A stretch of 64,000 nucleotides of DNA from Nectonema munidae (Eukaryota; Nematomorpha; Nectonematoida; Nectonematidae): positions 124,001 to 188,000 of the forward strand of contig JAUIRK010001017.1 of assembly GCA_030549495.1 (NCBI GenBank). The letters run 5' to 3'. Each line of letters begins with the position of its first letter. The stretch's first letter is position 1. Position numbers and translations under genes: made by a program. A model generated the notes under the pieces. The model did no database searches and was not told the DNA's origin. It saw nothing but the letters and a program-made list of their open reading frames with translations. Of the stretch, positions 23,491 to 34,529 are shown piece after piece.

Positions 23491-23764
23491 TAAATTAAAA
23501 TTATGTCCGTTTAAACGATAAGATAAGTCCTGAAACATGGAATAAACGCATAAAATTTTATATCTATAAAAAGATCCATCACGCAATTATATAAAATTAA
23601 ATTCGAAAAAACTTAAAATAAACAGGCATTAAGAAAAAAGACGAATCATACGAATTTCGGATAATTTGATTTAAAATTAGACTGGGCTAATAAAACTTTT
23701 TCAGAATTAAAATCGTAGATGCTATCTTTTTTGGACAAAGAATATTTTATAAGTTTTTCACAAT

Positions 23765-24790
23765 TAACTTTTCCAAATTCTCGGATTAATATTCATCGCT
23801 TCTGGATCCAACAGTAGCGAAGAACTTTTTTAAATTTTTAGAGCTTCAGAACTTTTAATGATCCGTTCTGACATTTCCCTTTTCCTTCATGATTTTCATT
23901 CCTATCTCATTTTGCTCTAAGTTGTGACAGTGTTTGTCTTATTTTGATTGACAGTGTCTATTCTGAAAGCGTCAATTAGTGTTACCTTAACTTCATTCAC
24001 TAACATCATGATCATCATCTCCATTATTTTTGCCTTTAAACGCTAGAGTTACATAGAAAAATTAAAACCTTTTAACACAACAAGCTTCAATTGACCCTCC
24101 CAAGTATAAAAGAATATATATAAACTATGTATACACAATAAAATATTTTTAAGTCATTCCTCGGCAGTAGAAGTCTTCATAATGAAATAATTAAAGTCAA
24201 TGAGTTTCAAGTTATTAAAAAAAATTGAAAATTTAACTTTCCAAGATCAAAAAAGTCTATTCACACAGAGGTAGTAGTAGTGAATTTGAATAATTATAAA
24301 ATTTAAAAATTAGGAAATGTTTTCAACCGGGTAAATACGAGAATCGACAGTGATCAAATTTACGCAAATAAAATGGTATGCGTTTATGAATGCTTTTTAA
24401 TACAAATCTTCTGCTTTCCATTAATATTATCAAATGATTCTGTTTCCTTAAACCTCATTTCATCCCAGAAAAAGAAAAGATGAAAAATTAATTTGTTATG
24501 AAGGTACCTTAAATAAAATTAAGAAATCGTCTCTTTTATTAAGTACAAGTTATATACGAGTGAGCGAACTCTCTGTTCCACTGTCTTAACCATGTTACTT
24601 TGTGTTGAGAAATAAAGAATCTGTTATCTCCCATGGTCTTGCCAGACAACCAATGCATGTGAATTTTGCTCAATATCCCAATCACACCATGCTTCACTCA
24701 AATCACAGACAAATTCAATCATAAAAAATTTTTTATTAAAAGAAGACACAAAATATTGAGGAAATGTAAAATATAATTTTACACATTTCT
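23765..24790 (+). repeat. Duplicated segment, copy 1 (with decayed small ORF)
   Basis: Aligns with 27395-28490 over its whole length (TCGCTTCTGGATCCAACAGTA, GAAAGCGTCAATTAGTG, CTCCCATGGTCTTGCCAGA and more). A TATA box (TATAAAAG, 24105) precedes ATG 24373. The frame MVCVYECFLIQIFCFPLILS mirrors the signal-peptide-like start of copy 2 but then runs a different 16-residue tail to a stop, so this copy looks like a decayed or diverged paralogue. Confidence 0.7.
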
Positions 24791-25179
24791 TTTCATCCAA
24801 GGGCATAAAGAAACTCTTTAGCGATATTTCTAAATGAGCATAAAATATATAAAAAAAGTTCTATCGTATCTTACAATTTTTAGCTTCAAATTAAAACAAT
24901 GGAATTACAAATTAAAATACAGAAATTATTTGTACATTTGATTAAGGTTTTTTAGATTTTATATAATAAAATAAAAATTATTATTATCGTTACTTTATTT
25001 GATAGTGTCTGCTTTAATTTAATTTTGATGATGATCTAATTTGCTAATTCGTTATTTTATATTATTTTAAAATAGAGGTTTTCTAGATTTTATATTGTAA
25101 GTTATTATAATATACTTTTTAATATTCTTTCAAGGTCTTTTAGATTTTATGTAGTAAATTATCATATCTTTAATATTTG

Positions 25180-25560
25180 CTGGTACCAATGATCTTTACG
25201 TGGGGTTCCAATGATCTTTATGGGAGTACCACTGATTTTACGCGGGCGGGAGGTACCAATGATGTTTACGGGGGTACCAACGATCTTTACGGGGGTACCA
25301 ATGATCTTTACGATCTAATGATCTTTACGGGGGTACCGATGATCTTTTCGGGGGTATCCACGATACTTACGGATACCAATGATCTTTACGGGTTGCAATG
25401 ATCTTTACGGATACTAATGATATTTACGGGTTTTTTGAGGGGATCTATAATCCCAATACCAATTATCTAATAGGGCATCTAGATTAAAGAAACCAATGAT
25501 CTTTGCCAGGACCTAAAATCACGGTACCAATGATCTTTGAGGGGATCTAGAATCACAGAA
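25180..25560. repeat. Degenerate minisatellite, about 21-23 bp unit
   Basis: About fifteen imperfect copies of GGTACCAATGATCTTTACGGG, dense at 25180-25430 and sparser to 25560. Units vary in the central ATGATC and in the number of G residues; some are half units. The surroundings are plain AT-rich DNA. Confidence 0.85.
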
Positions 25561-26362
25561 ACTAGAATTAAGAACGATCCTTCTTGGGATACTTCGTTAA
25601 CAGAAACGTAACCGTGACACTCACCTCTCGGGTAATTTTTTTTAGTTTCATAAAGCATATTTTACTTTTAATTATTTTTCGTTACAAGTTAATACCCTCT
25701 TAACAAATAAAATATAGTTCTTAAATCAAATTTAATCAATATTTTTTAATTATTTTTTCCTAAAGTTTTTTTTTACATTTTTCAAACAATAAGAACTAGG
25801 AATCTATTATTCAATGAGACCTTCTTTATGCAATGGATCAGAGTGAATTGGAATTTCATCTGCTAAAAAATACAAAGGAATCCTCCTCAAACACTTAGGT
25901 TAAAATCAAGCTTTAAGAGCCGAATCAATTTTAATGAAAATCGAAGCATCAAAACAAATCCAAATCAAATTGAAAGGAAAAGACGATTTGTCAATCAAAT
26001 CATCGAAGCGATAGTTTTGGAAACTAATTAAAAGAACAATATTATTTATTGCAATCCAAATAATAAAATTTTAGTGTAAAAAACAAACAGAATGCAATAG
26101 TCAAAAAGCATATTAGTTTTTGCCAGAACAAACATTTCTTTTTGTTATTTTTTAGTTTTTATTTGCTTTTATAATTATATTTTGAAAATCGAGCTTAGAA
26201 ATTAAAAAAGAAATGATTGATTTGAGTTTATTTGATTAGCAAGTCCATTGATTTGATGTTTATCGGATAATCAAATCAAAGGGATTTGAACTACCCCATA
26301 GACTTGAGCCTCGATCCACTCAATACTATTTCGAAAAAATGGAGATAACGTACATCTTGTTC

Positions 26363-26533
26363 AAGGATGCGTGAGTAGGGTAAGTTAGATGCTGGATTCG
26401 ATAACTCAAGGTCTTGGGTTCGTTCCCCCACCAAGCCTGCTTTCCTCATAGTTCAAAACAAGCGGCGCAATTGTGCATTTTCGATGAAAACACCCCACAC
26501 GCTACCTTTACCTTTTGTTCCACGGTAGTGGAT
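26363..26533 (+). mobile_element. SINE family 1, copy A (tRNA-derived)
   Basis: The head GCGTGAGTAGGGTAAGTTAGATGCTGG resembles a tRNA box A region; GGTCTTGGGTTCGTTCCC contains a box B-like GGTTCGTTCCC. The body CAAGCCTGCTTTCCTCATAG... and GATGAAAACACCCCACACGCTACC is shared with the copy at 60634-60780. tRNA-like Pol III promoter plus unrelated body and several dispersed copies define a SINE. Confidence 0.72.
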
Positions 26534-26544
26534 AGAAACCAGAG

Positions 26545-26695
26545 ATATGTATAGTTATCTTCATCCAAAAGGCACATTTGTGTACCGCTTATGTCAAACT
26601 ATGATCAAGAAAGCTTTGGTGCTGGATCGAACCCAAGACCTTATGCCGGTAGCGTATATCTAGAAGCGAGCAGTGCCTCCTTCTAACTTCCCAAT
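26545..26695 (-). mobile_element. SINE family 1, copy B, divergent
   Basis: Reverse complement reads GGTCTTGGGTTCGATCCAGC, then CTTTCTTGATCATAGTTT and TAAGCGGTACACAAATGTGCC, parallel to copy A (GGTCTTGGGTTCG, CTTTCCTCATAGTT, AAGCGGCGCAATTGTGC). Box B is GGTTCGATCCA. It lies head to head with copy C's direction and opposite to copy A. Confidence 0.6.
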
Positions 26696-26904
26696 ATGCA
26701 CTCCTCCTTCTCCCAACTACCAAATGTATTGATGTTTTAGAAATACGAATCCTCACTATTCATACAAAATACGGATTTAGAAATACTTTAGTATAAAAAA
26801 TTTTATCTTTTGTTTTGAAATTTTTTTTTCAAAAAAAGTTGATCTTACACAAAAAATTATTTTCATGTAAAATGTATAGGGAAATCTTTCAACAAAAATA
26901 ACGC

Positions 26905-27062
26905 GTCTTCAGCCTTTCTTAAATACTTTAAGCAACAGTAACGGTAGTTTCGAGTAGTTTCCCGAACAGTGCATAATTGCAGCACTCTTGTCGTACTACA
27001 GAAACCCAAGACCGTGGGTGGAATCGAAGCGAATTATTTGACTAACCTTGCTCACGCCCCGT
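26905..27062 (-). mobile_element. SINE family 1, copy C, old
   Basis: Reverse complement: GGGGCGTGAGCAAGGTTAGTC, then CACGGTCTTGGGTTTCTG and GTGCTGCAATTATGCACTG. The head and body follow the order of copies A and D, but box B has decayed. Confidence 0.5.
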
Positions 27063-27757
27063 GTATTTTGTGTGCTTTAAATAAAAATTTTGTTTGAGAA
27101 TTAATCATTTGATTTTCACATTGCTTTTTTTATGTCAAATTTCTAATTTTTACTATTTTGTATTTATTTATAGTTTATAGTTTGTAGGTTGTTTGATGCG
27201 CCACACATGCATATATTATATTTAAATCTTTAGATAGACGTATTTTAAGTATAGAAATCTGATTTTTGCAAGTACCTTTATATCTAACATTAAAAAAATG
27301 GTAAAAGTTCAAAAAGTTGTCTCAAAAGATTTGAAGTGTATGAGAAATAAAATTTATTCGTCAAGGAATGAAAATAACTAAACTTTAATATTAACTTTCC
27401 AAATTCTCGCCACTATTTTATATTCCATCGCTTCTGGATCCAACAGTAAGGAAAAACTTTCTTGAATTTAAGATATAAATTAAAGTTCCTAAGTTTTAAT
27501 GATCAGTGCATATTTCTGATGTTTCCGTTTTCATTCATAAATTTCATTTCTATCTCATTTTGCTCAAAGTTGTGGCAGGGTGTGTCTTGTTTTGATTGAC
27601 AATGTCTATTCTGAAAGCGTCAATTAGTGTTACCTTAACTTCACCCTAATCTCTAACGTCATGATCATCATCTCCATTATTTTTGCTTTTAAACGCTAGA
27701 GTTACAAAGAAAAATTAAAACCTTTTAACACCACAGGCTTCAATTGTCCCTCTCACG

Positions 27758-27766
27758 TATAAAAGG
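27758..27766 (+). promoter_or_regulatory. TATA box upstream of small secreted-type ORF
   Basis: TATAAAAGG lies 271 bases before ATG 28029. The copy-1 equivalent TATAAAAG at 24105 is 268 bases before its ATG. Conservation of motif and spacing in both copies suggests a Pol II core promoter with a 5' UTR of about 240 nt or a short leader. Confidence 0.45.
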
Positions 27767-28028
27767 ATATATAAACTATGTATACACATTAAAATAATTT
27801 TAGGTCATTCCTTGACAGTAGAGTTCTTCATAATGAAATAATTAAAGTCAATGAGTTTCAAGTTATTAAAAAAAATGAAAATTTAACTTTCCAAGATCAA
27901 AAAGGCCAATTGACCCAGAGCCAGATGTAGTAGTAGTGAATTAGAATAATTATAAATTTTAAAAATTAGGAAATCTTTTCAACCGGTTAAAAACGATTGT
28001 CGACAGTGATCAAATTTACAGAAATAAA

Positions 28029-28277
28029 ATGGCATGTGTTTATAAATCCTTTTTAATACAAATCTTCTGCTTTCCATTAATATTATCTGATTATTCTGGT
28101 TCCATCCCAGAAAAAGAAAAAGACGAAAAATTAATTCGTTATGAAGGTGCCTTAAATAAAATTAAGAAATCGTCTGATTCTATTAAATCTAACGATGGGA
28201 TGACAAGGGCAATCAAAAAAATCTTTTATGTACACGTTATAATACGAGTGAGCGAGCTCCCTGCTTCACTGCCTTGA
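28029..28277 (+). CDS. Hypothetical 82-aa secreted-type protein or first exon
   Basis: Begins MACVYKSFLIQIFCFPLILS, a short basic N-region followed by about 14 hydrophobic residues and a small/polar S-D-Y-S-G-S stretch: a plausible signal peptide. Then a charged Lys/Glu-rich part (IPEKEKDEKLIRYEGALNKI, KKSSDSIKS). I recognise no family. A good splice donor (ACGA|GTGAGC) at 28248 lies inside the frame and is conserved in copy 1, so the last nine residues may be intronic and this may be exon 1 of a longer gene. The TATA box at 27758 and a duplicated paralogue support a real transcription unit. Confidence 0.4.
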   Translation: MACVYKSFLIQIFCFPLILSDYSGSIPEKEKDEKLIRYEGALNKIKKSSDSIKSNDGMTRAIKKIFYVHVIIRVSELPASLP

Positions 28278-28666
28278 ACACGTTACAGTGCATCTGTGTG
28301 AGATATAAAGTATATGTTGTCTCCCATGGTCTTGCCAGAGAACTAATGCATGTGAATTTTGCTCATGATCCCAATCACGTCTTGCCTCACTCAAATCACA
28401 GACAAATTCAATCATAAAAAATTTTTATTAAAAGAAGACACAAAAGAGTGAGAAAATGGAGAATATAATTTTATAAAATTTTACATCTCTTATTATTTAA
28501 AAGATAGATGATACAGCTGAATGAAAAATCGATCCAATTGACCAAGAAGAGCCTGAAAATATTAATAAACGTTTATGCTATTTAAATTTTTGGTAATGTT
28601 GCACTATCCGTGCATTGATGAAAAGCAATTTTAATTGGAAAGAAGTTGTCCAATGATATAATGTTT

Positions 28667-29110
28667 TCATATGTCAATCTTTTCTTGAATGCGATTATAG
28701 TTTGAGTATCGCACTATACGTGCATTGTAGCAAATACAGTCTATGAATACGAGTATATCTACATGACGTAACGTGTCTATGCATAATGCTGTGATGAAGA
28801 GATTTATGAGACAGGGACGCTCTCTTATACTATATGGGTTACCAACACAAATCTTTTTAGATTCATCATACACACTTGAGTTATAACAACAGTGAAACAG
28901 TGAAGTCACAAATGTTATTGCGTCTTGAAAATTCAATAACAATCATTTTATAAAAACATTAATTAAAGAATATTTTTACAGAATTCGAATTATAATAGAA
29001 TTTCGTTGAATATATTTTACTAAAGATTATAAATTTTCATGAAACCAAAAATTAAGAAATAAAAATAAAAAATACATCTGTTTAATACTTTGAGCTTACA
29101 ATAATTCTTA
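28667..29110. other. No feature recognised between duplicated segment and Merlin relic
   Basis: AT-rich with one minus-strand open stretch of 91 codons (MLLNFQDAITFVTSL...) that matches nothing I know and has no promoter or splice context. Confidence 0.4.
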
Positions 29111-29119
29111 CAAAGAGTT

Positions 29120-29420
29120 CATCTAAATATGATTTGAATAATTCGTTGGAGGTGTCAAACTATTTTCAAATTTTCTTTTGGCACTCATCCAAAAATTTTG
29201 AATGTTTTGCGTGTAAATGGTCATATCATTCGCGTTTACAAAGTTACCTTCGTGAACAAATACCCAATGATCGTAAACTTTATTCAGGTTAGAAATGTTG
29301 TTGTAAGCAGACCATCCTCCAGAAACAATAAGGAATCCTGGTAGCATGTGTCTGTATAATTTGTGATATTTCTTACTATTTCTACAATTTTGTAGGCATC
29401 ATTGCATTGAAAAATATTTA
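29120..29420 (-). mobile_element. Merlin (IS1016/IS1595-like) transposase fragment
   Basis: The minus strand reads LPGFLIVSGGWSAYNNISN...YDHWVFVHEGNFVNANDMTIYTQNIQNFWMSAKRKFEN. This is the C-terminal half of the IS1595/Merlin DDE transposase (family pattern SDxWxAYxxI...HxxNFVxPxxxxHTQxIExxWxxxK). The central S-D is S-G here, so the second catalytic Asp is lost. No inverted ends found. Confidence 0.82.
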
Positions 29421-29509
29421 AAAGAGTTTTAGGTGAAATTCAAAAATATATTGAATTATCCTTAACATATTATTTATATTGAAGACCACATGTTACACTT
29501 TCCGTAACT

Positions 29510-30795
29510 TGTGAGAGAGATGTGATTTAGTTGAATGATATTTCCAAAAGTATTAAATAATGTAAGGAAAAGATAAGTAAATGAATTTACTGTTATTCGA
29601 ATGGTGAGAATGAGGTGATTTTGCATCTTCTAATAAAAATACGTTAAAATTGTCATGAAAAGGATACGATTTTATAAAGGAAAAACGAAAACACATTGGC
29701 TATGATATATGTGATTGGCGTGCCCAGTGGTGTACCTAATAGCGCCCAGGCGGATGCCAATTCCCTCCTCCCCCCTCTTAAAATTTCAAATAACACTTCA
29801 AAACGTCTAAAACTTAATAATGCGGGTATATGGGAATTGAAAAGGGCCGGAGAAATCATATTGATGAAGGTCAGTCATGTTAGAGGGTCGTATTTCTTTC
29901 ACGGTTACCCGAGATCTCGGTATTCTGCGATCACGTATTAATTTTCAATATTTTTATTCCCGCGATTATATTCAATTCCGGGTAATGGATTAAGCAGCTT
30001 ATTTGATTTTAATCGTTTTAAATAAATTGTGACCGTGAGGGTTTTTTATAGCGCCCTCACAATGATATACCCGAATGTAAAAAAAACGAAATTTTTGCTC
30101 ATTAAATTGTCTTATCCCATAGTAAGAAAAAGTTATATTCAAGTATTTATAAAGAAAGATGAGTGAAGCTTAACTTAGAGTTAAACCACTCGTAACTTCC
30201 GTTGATTGATATAAATCTTTCGAGATAAATTGTCTAATCTTTCAATCACACAAAACCAAAGTGAAAGTAAACCTCATTTGAGCACAAGAATAACATGATA
30301 TAGCCTCTTCAATAAGAAAATATTTCTAATTTTGTAACGGGAATGAACCTTCTTGATTCGTTTACTTTAGATGTTATATGGAAGATTTACACAGGTGCAA
30401 GAGGTGGTATTTGTGATCCGCTCGCGAGCCCTGATTTTGAAATTTTTAGCCCACTTCGCCAAAATGTTTCGCCAACCTTGATCTAAAGTATTGGACATTA
30501 TTAAAGAAACTTTCTCATCACACTAATTAATATTCTTTCGATCGAAATATAAATACTCTATATTTTAGTTTAATTATATTTAATTAACCTCTCACAAAAG
30601 CTTCTTTCTTCGTTATAAGTTATCATCAATTAAAGAAAAATAGAAAAAGCAACATCAAGGATATTGCTTCTACCTCTGACTAATGTGAAGGAAGGTTTTT
30701 CCCTTAAAATATGTTTCTTACAAAATTAAGAAGTCGACTCACTGCCAGAAGAATAGATTTTTTCTCAAGAGTTACAGAAGAGATTGAAAATTTTT
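29510..30795. repeat. 1.28-kb dispersed repeat, copy 1
   Basis: Nearly identical to 36001-37275, from GAGAGAGATGTGATTTAGTTG to GTTACAGAAGAGATTGAAAATT, with few substitutions and one roughly 10-base indel near 29783. Contains a hairpin-like GTGAGGGTTTTTTATAGCGC and an 80-codon plus-strand frame (VIGVPSGVPN...), also open in copy 2. No terminal inverted repeats or target duplication are evident, so class unknown. Confidence 0.85.
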
Positions 30796-31009
30796 TAAAA
30801 ATACCTTACACAAAAAGTCATCAATATTTAACATACAAAGCAAAGTTCACTATTTAGATATCTACTTTTATTTGTAATGTATGAAATTATAAAATCAATA
30901 CTTTTATATTAATGTAAGAAATATAAGATGATTCATTCCGCGAAAACAGGAATTTTTTTCATTTTATAAAAAAGTAATTATCAAATAAAATCATTGAATG
31001 AAGATATCT

Positions 31010-32200
31010 AACAAATTACACTGTTGAAGCTGATCTAGGAACTAAATCCTCTTTTAAATATGCTCGTGGGTTATAAACTATAAAAAAATAAAATAGATGA
31101 AAGTCTTGAGTTTATCCGCAGTGATACAAGCAATCTTATATCTGGATGGAAAAATGGAATTTTAAAAACTGGTTGAAGACCTATTAGGTAGAAGACTATT
31201 CCACTCTTATTGTTTTTTTCATATTAATGAAATTCCTTTTCGTCATATTGTTTCCAAACATGATGGGCCAACGTCTTCAGGTAAAGGCTGGAGTGGCCCA
31301 ATTGGTAAAGTTTTTTCTAAAATTGAAGTTCTTCAAAAAAATTATGGTTTTGAAGCTATTCCACTTTTGGAGCCAATTATTGAAATTGAAAAAAATGTTT
31401 TGAAAAAGATGAGCTATGATCGCATTTTAGCTTGGAAATATCTTCAAGCTGTTACTAACTAAAACAGAAGCCTATACATGTATAGTCCTTTATCTGACAG
31501 TATAGATGGTTGAGTTGTGGCATGAGATGTTTTTTACTTTTGTACATGAGCAATCATAATCTTGATTGTTAAAGAACAAAAGTCCTGAAATTACTTGCAA
31601 CATGGGTAATTCAAGAATATTTACCAATCTTTTTCGAAATTAAAATTAAACATAATATTAAATATGCTCCAAATCACTTAACTAAATTATTTCGACTTTG
31701 GCAAAAACAAGATGAAATAATCAAAAATATCTCAAAACCTTACCTTTTGAGTGAGTCATGCTGGGCTCATCCAGAAAATATGCTTGTTTCTTTACTTTGT
31801 TCTGAAAGTGCAGAAGATAGAACTTTTGTTATTGATGTATTAATAAAACTAAGAAGTGGCAGAGTATGGTTTTTGTGACACACGACCATACAAGGTTCCA
31901 AGTACAGTGAATCTCAATGCTAATGATATCAAAATGCTTATAGACTGGAATAAAGAAGTTGTAACAGAGCCCATTTTCACAGCAAAATGTCTTTACAAGC
32001 GCTTCATAATTTAAGAAATTTTCCATTTAAAATTTCTCCATATTGTTTACATACACAGAGTTGTGGACGAGCAGTAAAACTTGTTTCAGTTGGAGCTGAA
32101 TACGTTTGTGGATGGAAAAAAACGAGATGGTTTTATCAAGACTCAAATTCAAAATAGAGAAAAGATTTTTCTGATCTTTTAAATATATAAACTTAATATT
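31010..32200 (+). mobile_element. Relic of an unassigned repetitive protein-coding family
   Basis: Plus-strand pieces in order: EDLLGRRLFHSYCFFHINEIPFRHI...DGPTSSGKGWSGPIGKVF (31170-31325), LTKLFRLWQKQDEI and CWAHPENMLVSLLCSESAEDR (31680-31825), FHSKMSLQALHNLRNFPFKI and YCLHTQSCGRAVKLVSVGAEYVCGW (31975-32120). I know the same block order (LHANELPLRHLF..., TEPPxxxxLxxEELxxIKxxPL, HTQSVERxVKLVTEAA) from a multicopy family in arthropod genomes whose element class I cannot name. The copy is broken in several places. Confidence 0.55.
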
Positions 32201-32426
32201 TAAATACAAAAAAAATTATTTTTAATTGAATTTTGTTAAATAAACGTTTTTTAAAAAAAATTTCTGATGATTTCTATATAATTCTATATACCAATTATTC
32301 ATTCTGATTTCCTGTAGCAAAAAGACATTTTTTTTTGAAAATTTCTTTTTGCTACTTTTTCATTGTTTATGTGCACAGTAATTTACAAACGTGCAACTCT
32401 TTATTTTAAAGGTATAACATAACCTC

Positions 32427-34521
32427 CAGGGGTTCCCAACCTGTGGTACGCGAAAGCCTTCCAAGTGGTACGCGAGATGTTTTTCAAAAATTCAAAAAAA
32501 GTACTTGTTTTCACAGAAATTCCCACACAGAGAAATGTAGTGTAATGTGAATTTGACTAAAGTTCATTTTCTTTAGTTCCTCAACTGTAATACATGTAAA
32601 TATGTGCATATGCGTATAATGTAGCATGAACACACATTCTGTTGACTTAGTAGGTACAGTGCTGTGATTAATTCACTTACCATCTTCGTGATTGTTTATT
32701 TTTATCGATTATTATGTAAATTATTTTATATATTCAATATATTAAAAAGCAACTTTTCCTTTTATTTCAGATTATTATAGCATCAAATCAAGATGCCCAA
32801 ACAACAGTATAGCGATCAATATATTAATTTTCGTTCTATGAATTGAACAATGGGGAAGAATCTGTGCCACGGTGTGTGGTGTGTGTGAATACATTATCAA
32901 ATGCATCAATAAAGCCTTTTACAACGCCATCTCCAAACTAATCATCCAGACTAGAAAGACCGCGATCTTAATTATTTTAAGCGACTTGAAAAAAACGAGG
33001 AACTAATATCAGCAATCGGTTGGTAACAGACTCCTCTGAAATTGGGCTTTTTGTGGCGAAGAAATAAAAAAATACAGAGGTGTATTACAGAAATGTCTAC
33101 TAATAACCAGTCATTACGGAAGTACAGGGCTCAAAATATGGATTTGCAATACAACTGGACGAATCAACGAACGTGTCAAACTGCACACAGCTTCTGGTAT
33201 ATGTGCGTTATGCTACTAAGGATGCAATTCGAAGTGAATTAATCTTGACCAATGAAATGACAACTACAACAAAAGGAAAAGACCTGTTCGAGCTTATGAA
33301 AACTTTCAAAGAAAATGGTCTCCAATGGACCAAGCTAGTAGGCTGCACAACTGATGGTGCTCCTGTTATGTTTGGGAGAAAATCCCGATATCAAAAGAAG
33401 CTTGAAACTGGTGGTTAAGATGGTAAACTACAATATGATATCTGCCCTAAATAGTCGTCTCTTTAAGGTCATCTATCAGGATATCGGATCAGAATACACG
33501 TCATTGCTTTTCATACGGAAGTGAGGTGTCTGTCTCTAGGGAATACCATTATGATCCTTTTTGTGCTGAGAAAGAAGCCGCTTCAGTTTTTCCAAACAAT
33601 AGATCACGAAGTTTTGAAGATCCTTGAAGATGGAAACTTCATTCTTTACCTTGCCTACCTGTCAGATATTTTTGGAGTCATGTATTATTTCAATTGTTCT
33701 CAGGGCGCTGAAAGTAACATCATTGTTTTCTCAATGAAATTGACTGCATTTACTCGATTCGTGGATTGAGAACAGACCGTTTGGAATGTGTGAGAATGTG
33801 GCGTCACTTGGGGAGGAGGAAGCCTAGTATTCCATTTGGTCAAGAGATCACCAAATATCTCCTTCTGTTGAAAGATGAAATCAGGCAGTCCTTCTTCAAT
33901 GATCGTGATGCACAAACATGCACTTACATTCGAAATCCATTCACTATTATTAACACTGGTGATCTCACAGTGGGAACTGGTGAACAAGAAGAACTCATCG
34001 ATTTGCAGTGCGACGAAGCTGAAAATCATAAATTGGCCAACTTCTGGTTAAATGTAAGTCCCTCCTATCCGTCACTAGTGAAAAGCAATTCCTCAGCTTC
34101 TCATATTTCCAACGACATGGGAATGCGAACAACAGTTTTCTACCTTTCTTACAATCAAGTCGAAGACAAGAAATCGTTTCGAAAAACCCAGAACACAATT
34201 TCCAATGTTGTGTGAGCATAATATCTTCACGGCTTGCAAAACTAGTAGAAGAAAAACAACTCCAGCCATCGCATTGACTTAATATTTTAATATTTTGCTT
34301 GTTTATGGTTATGCACATGTGCAAATAAATTAAGTTTAGTTTTGTATATTTTTTAATTGCGAATTCGTTTTCTTGTATTGCATTCATATGTTATTGTGTC
34401 TGCTAAGCTTTTAGTATACTTCTTTTAAGGTCAAAAACTAATCGTTAAAGTTAGGTGGTACGTACCTACAGAATAAGTCCATAAGTGGTATACACAGCAA
34501 CAAAAAGGTTGGAAAACCCTG
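32427..34521 (+). mobile_element. hAT transposon, ZBED5-like, broken, 2.1 kb
   Basis: Left end CAGGGGTTCCCAACCTGTGG, right end inverted CAGGGTTTTCCAACC. Both ends carry GTGGTAC/TACCAC subterminal motifs. The plus strand shows a decayed BED zinc finger (VWCV...LQRHLQTNHPD, 32875-32960), LLVYVRYATKDAIRSELILT, TTTTKGKDLFELMKTFKENGLQWTKLVGCTTDGAPVM (33195-33370), and the C-terminal part IRNPFTIINTGDLTV...EELIDLQCDEAEN...LANFWLNVSPSYP (33930-34070). This is the domain order of ZBED5/SCAND3-like hAT transposases. Stops and frame changes break it; no matching target octamer is clear. Confidence 0.88.
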
Positions 34522-34529
34522 ACCTAGAC

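Larger units (their letters stand above)
27395..28490 (+). repeat. Duplicated segment, copy 2
   Basis: Same segment as 23765-24790, same orientation, about 3.6 kb downstream. Conservation includes the TATA region, the ATG region, a GTGAGC donor-like site (24560 and 28248) and the region after the short ORF, so the duplication covers more than a coding exon. Confidence 0.75.

Noticed and set aside
25180-25560. CRISPR-like array
   Set aside because: The repeats are directly adjacent, degenerate and without spacers, and the window is eukaryotic; it is a minisatellite.
29696-29941. Small protein VIGVPSGVPN... conserved in two copies
   Set aside because: The two copies are so similar overall that an open frame proves nothing; no start context, signal or family. 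Kept only as a note in the repeat entries.
33700-34387. Minus-strand frames of 109 and 130 codons
   Set aside because: Antisense shadows of the hAT transposase relic read on the plus strand.
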